This document shows, in pieces, positions 60,643 through 64,000 of a DNA stretch of 64,000 nucleotides. Origin of the DNA: Sipunculus nudus (taxonomy: Eukaryota > Annelida > Sipuncula > Golfingiida > Sipunculidae); assembly GCA_026874595.1 (NCBI GenBank), contig CM049312.1:75306429-75370428 (forward strand), given 5' to 3'. The notes under the pieces were generated by a model that saw only the letters and a list, made by a program, of their open reading frames with translations, had not been told where the DNA came from and ran no database searches. Position numbers and translations under genes: made by a program. How positions within the stretch are numbered: position 1 is the first letter of the stretch; each line of letters starts with the position of its first letter.

Positions 60643-60971
60643 ACTGATTTTTAACAAAAGGAACATTGCATACTGAAACAAGGGCCTAGAGGCACAAACA
60701 GTCCCTCGCCATATGTTATCTAGGAAGATGTGGCATCAGTGATTGGATGGGATGGACTGACGGACAGACACAGGCTTTTTTTGTAGTCCTCCCTCCTACC
60801 AGCAGGGGACTAAAAAGTTAAGTGGTCAGGCAGCTTCAGTAAGTACCACTTGACCTGCAGGGTGCAAGCGCTACATCTGTGTATGGTTGGAGTTTACCTC
60901 ATGGATGATTGTGTAGCATGAAGACCCCCAATAACCCCAACATATTATCATTAATACAGATGTTTAGACTA

Positions 60972-61130
60972 GGGCCTAGACAGCTGAGCAGTAAAATGCT
61001 TGGCCTTCTCTGCTGGTGACCCTGGTTTGATCCCAGGTACTGCCATGAGTGTGGGTTGTAGTGGCCTGTCCAAGGTCTGTGGTTCTCTTTGGGTTCTTCG
61101 GCTTCCTCCACCTCTCTGACAACAATCTTC
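60972..61130 (+). mobile_element. tRNA-derived SINE, + orientation
   Basis: Head GGCCTAGACAGCTGAGCAGT and B box GGTTTGATCCC (61024-61034), followed by a body 'gggttgtagtggcctgtcca' and 'gttctctttgggttcttcgg' that parallels the 60272-60505 SINE. The tail beyond 61130 is lost. It lies about 470 bp from that SINE in opposite orientation. Confidence 0.75.
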
Positions 61131-61564
61131 AACTCTATCAGTATATTCTATTTTTGCCTTAAATATCTAACTGTATACCGACTCAATCTGTCAAACTTTG
61201 TTGTTGCTGAAGGAGCCGGTGTAAGCCAGATCTTCCCGAGACCTGTGACTGGCTCAAGTGCCCACTTCACTTGCAGTCAGATATTTAGACTCCAGTGGAA
61301 CCAAAATGACTGCCTACTGTTCAGTATGTCTGAAAGTATGGGCACTTACAGAAAAACAAAAGGAGATCATGCTTCTTCTCAACCGGGCTCTATGTATCAC
61401 TGAGTTATAATAGAGAAATATCTCATTTTTTAAGTGTCTATACTATTGTTACATACAGTAGCTAGTGGTCAGGGTATCATTACTACAAATACATCAAGTA
61501 TATTGAACAGCCATGCTTAAATTAAGGTCTGTTTATATACATCATTCGTATATTTGTCTCCTAC

Positions 61565-61688
61565 CTCTCTTATTTCCTCTAAGGTTTGGAGGTTGTAGCC
61601 CTCTTTGTTCAGTGCTTCTGCAGTGGCTTCAAACAAGTTTTCTGCATCTGTTTTATGCTCTGCTAAGCTGATGTATTTATTGATAAAC
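61565..61688 (-). CDS. Unrecognised gene, penultimate exon
   Basis: The acceptor TGTTTTAACAG is followed by 124 nt (one base closing a codon, then 41 codons) and the donor GAG|GTAGGA. The peptide FINKYISLAEHKTDAENLFE, continuing ATAEALNKEGYNLQTLEEIRE, is predicted all-helical and acidic with regular heptad-like spacing. The composition (few Cys/Trp, many E/K/A/L) is protein-like, unlike the AT-driven ORFs around it. The next exon (59416-59574) joins in phase 0 across a ~2-kb intron holding two SINEs. The previous exon was not found; a TIR element begins 56 bp upstream of the acceptor. Confidence 0.75.
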
Positions 61689-61743
61689 CTGTTAAAACAT
61701 GACAATCAATACTTCATAGCCTGTAAAACTGTAACATGAAGTA

Positions 61744-63151
61744 CCGTAAAATCTCCACTTAAAACCGCGGTTTAATCAAGAAATTCAAAATCTTGAAATC
61801 AGGTTGATCTCCTGAAAGCACTGTGCGGTTTTTACTAGAAGGGTTTCTGGAATATCGTCCTGACAGACATCGTTTTTGGGCCGGCGAGTGGCGAATAATA
61901 TTGCAACCTCGAAGGCTGTTCTTAGCAGCAGTCTCGCATGCATGGGAGCCATGTGTAAGTGTATTATTTATGCTTATTTGTTATTTATAAATTAAATATT
62001 GCTGATTAGTTCTCGTGTGATATATAACTTGTTATAAAATCTTGGTTATTGTCACCAAATAATACGTTTACAACAACCCTGCTGTAACACACAGCGGCCC
62101 ACTTCGTTGGGCATGGTCAAGCAAACTTGAAATAAAAGCCTACTTTAAACCCATTTGCGGCATTATTTAGCAATGATTATTTGTTAAAAAGTAAAATGAA
62201 TAAAAAGCTGACATCGTATAGAGTCACACAATGGCAGACGATCGTTTTAAAATCAAGTTTGAGTGCCGCCATGTGCTGAAACGCCCCGGTATTCTACTAA
62301 CAATATTTTGAACGGCTGTATGCGGTGGGTGGTAAACAGAAAGGTCACCTATTTCTTCCCAGCGTGCCTTGCGGGAACACTGCCTTGACAAAATGGCTCC
62401 CCACACGGAAAATTTCTTCAGGAGAAAAACATGCTTACCCCGACTGGCCACTTTAATTTTACCTTAAAATCACTCATTTTCAAGCGTCATGTTTCCTATA
62501 CGTGCGTATCTCGACAAGGTAACTTCAGTTACTTTGATATTTAGTTAAGTTGACCAGCAATGTTTTCAAACGCACCAGCAAATTGTGACATGGAGCGATG
62601 TCAACGTACGATGTGATGATGATAATACCGAAGTAACCAGTATGAAATGATTTGAATCTTCCGAGTAATTCCAGAAAATTGAATTTTCATCAAAAATTAA
62701 GATTTTACAATATTACTTGTAGAATTAAAATATACAGTGACTTGAAATGGATCACCAGAATATTTTTTCAAAAATATAATGACAAATCAGTAGCAAACAA
62801 GAATACGGCATGGAATATAAAATCTGTAGAAACAGGCAGAGGTTCACCGGCCCTTACGTCTTCCCAAACGTCATGCTTGAGTGACACTGCAAAAAAGTGT
62901 TATGATGTGTTTAAATAAAATGCCCAAGGAATTTTAAAGTGGACAGGAATGGCTGAGTCACAACCTACGCTGTTCATTTCTAGATGATAGCTTGATTGTG
63001 TCTTTTGTCAAATCATTCCGTAGCGAAAGTTGGTGCGGTTTTAAAGGGAGGTTCTTAGTATTTGAGCCCCACGCGGTGTCTCATCTGGAATTTCGGCGAA
63101 GTCTGGGTGCGGTTTTAATCGGAAGTGCGGTTTTAAGTGGAGATTTTACGG
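61744..63151. mobile_element. 1.4-kb non-autonomous DNA transposon with perfect 25-bp TIRs
   Basis: CCGTAAAATCTCCACTTAAA plus ACCGC at 61744-61768 is repeated exactly, inverted, at 63127-63151, with TA on both sides (61742-61743, 63152-63153). Extra subterminal copies of GTGCGGTTTTA lie near 61823, 63034, 63109 and 63125. There is no transposase; the ORFs at 62224-62451 (-) and 62652-62918 (+) have no domain. TA flanks suggest a Tc1/mariner-, pogo- or similar TA-targeting superfamily. The identical TIRs point to a relatively recent insertion in the intron upstream of the exon at 61565. Confidence 0.92.
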
Positions 63152-63272
63152 TAAGCGTACTTAAAGCTGTTATAGGCAGACATTTTTACTGAATTTGTTT
63201 ATATAATCACATTCCATTTGTTTGTCATACTGTATTAAACATTGACCATATTGCATGACACATACTAGGGTA

Positions 63273-63607
63273 TTATGCTGCATTCATTACCTCTGGGATT
63301 TACCAGACGTCCAGTGGGGCAAATGACTTGTAACCTTTCAGTACCCATTTAATAGCATAAAAGGACTAAAGACAAGATGTCTACATTGTCAAAGTAACCA
63401 AACAGGATGAAATTTATAAAACATGTTTCATGTAACATTTGTTCAATTTAATTTGTCACTAAATTCTATTATTTTCATCTAACAGGGTTACTTCAACAAG
63501 CCCCATTATGCCAGTGGTAAATACCACTGGGACCACGTCAAATGCTGCTTTCCATTTGTTAATTTTGAATTTACATTATAATCCAGAGGTAACAAATGCA
63601 GCATTAT
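63273..63607. mobile_element. ~335-bp TIR element with ATGCTGCATT ends
   Basis: The left 'ttatgctgcattcattacct' then 'ctgggattta' is matched inverted by the right 'taatccagaggtaacaaatg' then 'cagcattat'. The TIR is about 28 bp with 3-4 mismatches. The interior has a further inverted pair ('ccagtggggca' near 63310, 'gccccattatgccagtggt' near 63500). No ORF. Confidence 0.7.
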
Positions 63608-63658
63608 TGATAATTGTTCCATTAAAAATATGTAAAACATTTCCAAGGCAACAACTTA

Positions 63659-64000
63659 ACTAGAATACGGGTAGTCGACAAGCGACTACTTGTATCCGCC
63701 TAAATCAGAGTGGAACGGGTGAAGTGTTGCATATAAGCATGGATGTCTGCAGCCAAATTGTGTATGTAGGTTGCGCTACCTACGAAAAAATCCAGAAAGC
63801 TCTATACACATACAAAACTTTGGCCCAATCGGTCAAACGGTTCCCAAGATATGAGCTTGGATATCTGCTGCATAAACTAGAATGCAGGTGGCGCCACCTG
63901 TCATAAAATCAAGAGAGCTGTCGGGGATGTATAAACTTGCAAAATTTTAGGCAGATATGTCAAACCACTGCCGAGATATGAGTGATTTTATCCCATGGCA
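63659..64000 (+). repeat. Repeat family B copy, cut by window end
   Basis: It starts 'actagaatacgggtagtcga' and 'caagcgactacttgtatccg' and closely follows 44441-45055 ('aaatcagagtggaacgggtg', 'gcatggatgtctgcagcc', 'ggttgcg.cacctac'), through to 'gagatatgagtgattt' at the window edge. ORF 63724-63906 is a by-product. Confidence 0.8.

Overview
The window looks like AT-rich, intron-rich animal nuclear DNA that is mostly non-coding and full of repeats. The few coding pieces have GT-AG introns and typical metazoan domains. The repeats are tRNA-derived SINEs, LINE and Ty3/Gypsy remnants, and many short terminal-inverted-repeat (TIR) elements. A large family ends in tracts of GACGG repeats followed by a CAGCTGAGCTAA tail. 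I associate that style with mollusc, especially bivalve, genomes, but this is inference from memory and no species can be named.

Three protein-coding loci are supported, all partial. (1) On the + strand, 9576-9845 is a terminal exon with IQ motifs, probably the calmodulin-binding neck/tail of an unconventional myosin; it ends in a class I PDZ-ligand-like tail. (2) On the - strand, exon 1 (47406-47562) and exon 2 (41138-41180) encode the N-terminus of a GDPD1/GDPD3-type glycerophosphodiester phosphodiesterase. The splice phases fit and the HRGG catalytic motif spans the intron. Later exons were not found. (3) On the - strand, 61565-61688 and 59416-59574 are the last two exons of a gene I do not recognise; the phases are compatible and a poly(A) signal follows.

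Layout. 1-2562: a truncated copy of repeat family A, holding an array of alternating inverted GATCGCAAT monomers (1147-1405) and ~140-bp tandem repeats. 3017-3995: a 30-bp minisatellite open on both strands. 4149-28000: mostly unremarkable sequence with several TIR elements, the IQ exon, SINE heads and a pyrimidine-rich degenerate repeat (25310-25870). 29298-33470: a family A element with a second family A element inserted in it. 35735-36965: a SINE split by a family C element. 38190-38976: a hAT-like element with a perfect 8-bp target duplication. 41138-47601: the GDPD locus, whose intron 1 contains another family A copy and a family B copy. 48009-49312: a 5'-truncated LINE running into a (CTTCT)n array about 450 bp upstream of the GDPD start. 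51421-57754: an inverted family A copy, a family B copy and a decayed Ty3/Gypsy element. 57755-64000: more TIR elements, a LINE fragment, SINEs and the 3' end of the unrecognised gene.

No operon, CRISPR array, viral genome or obvious new multi-gene system is present. The novelty lies in repeat architecture: the alternating palindrome array, nested insertions, several short TIR families with visible target duplications, and recurrent long G/C homopolymers.
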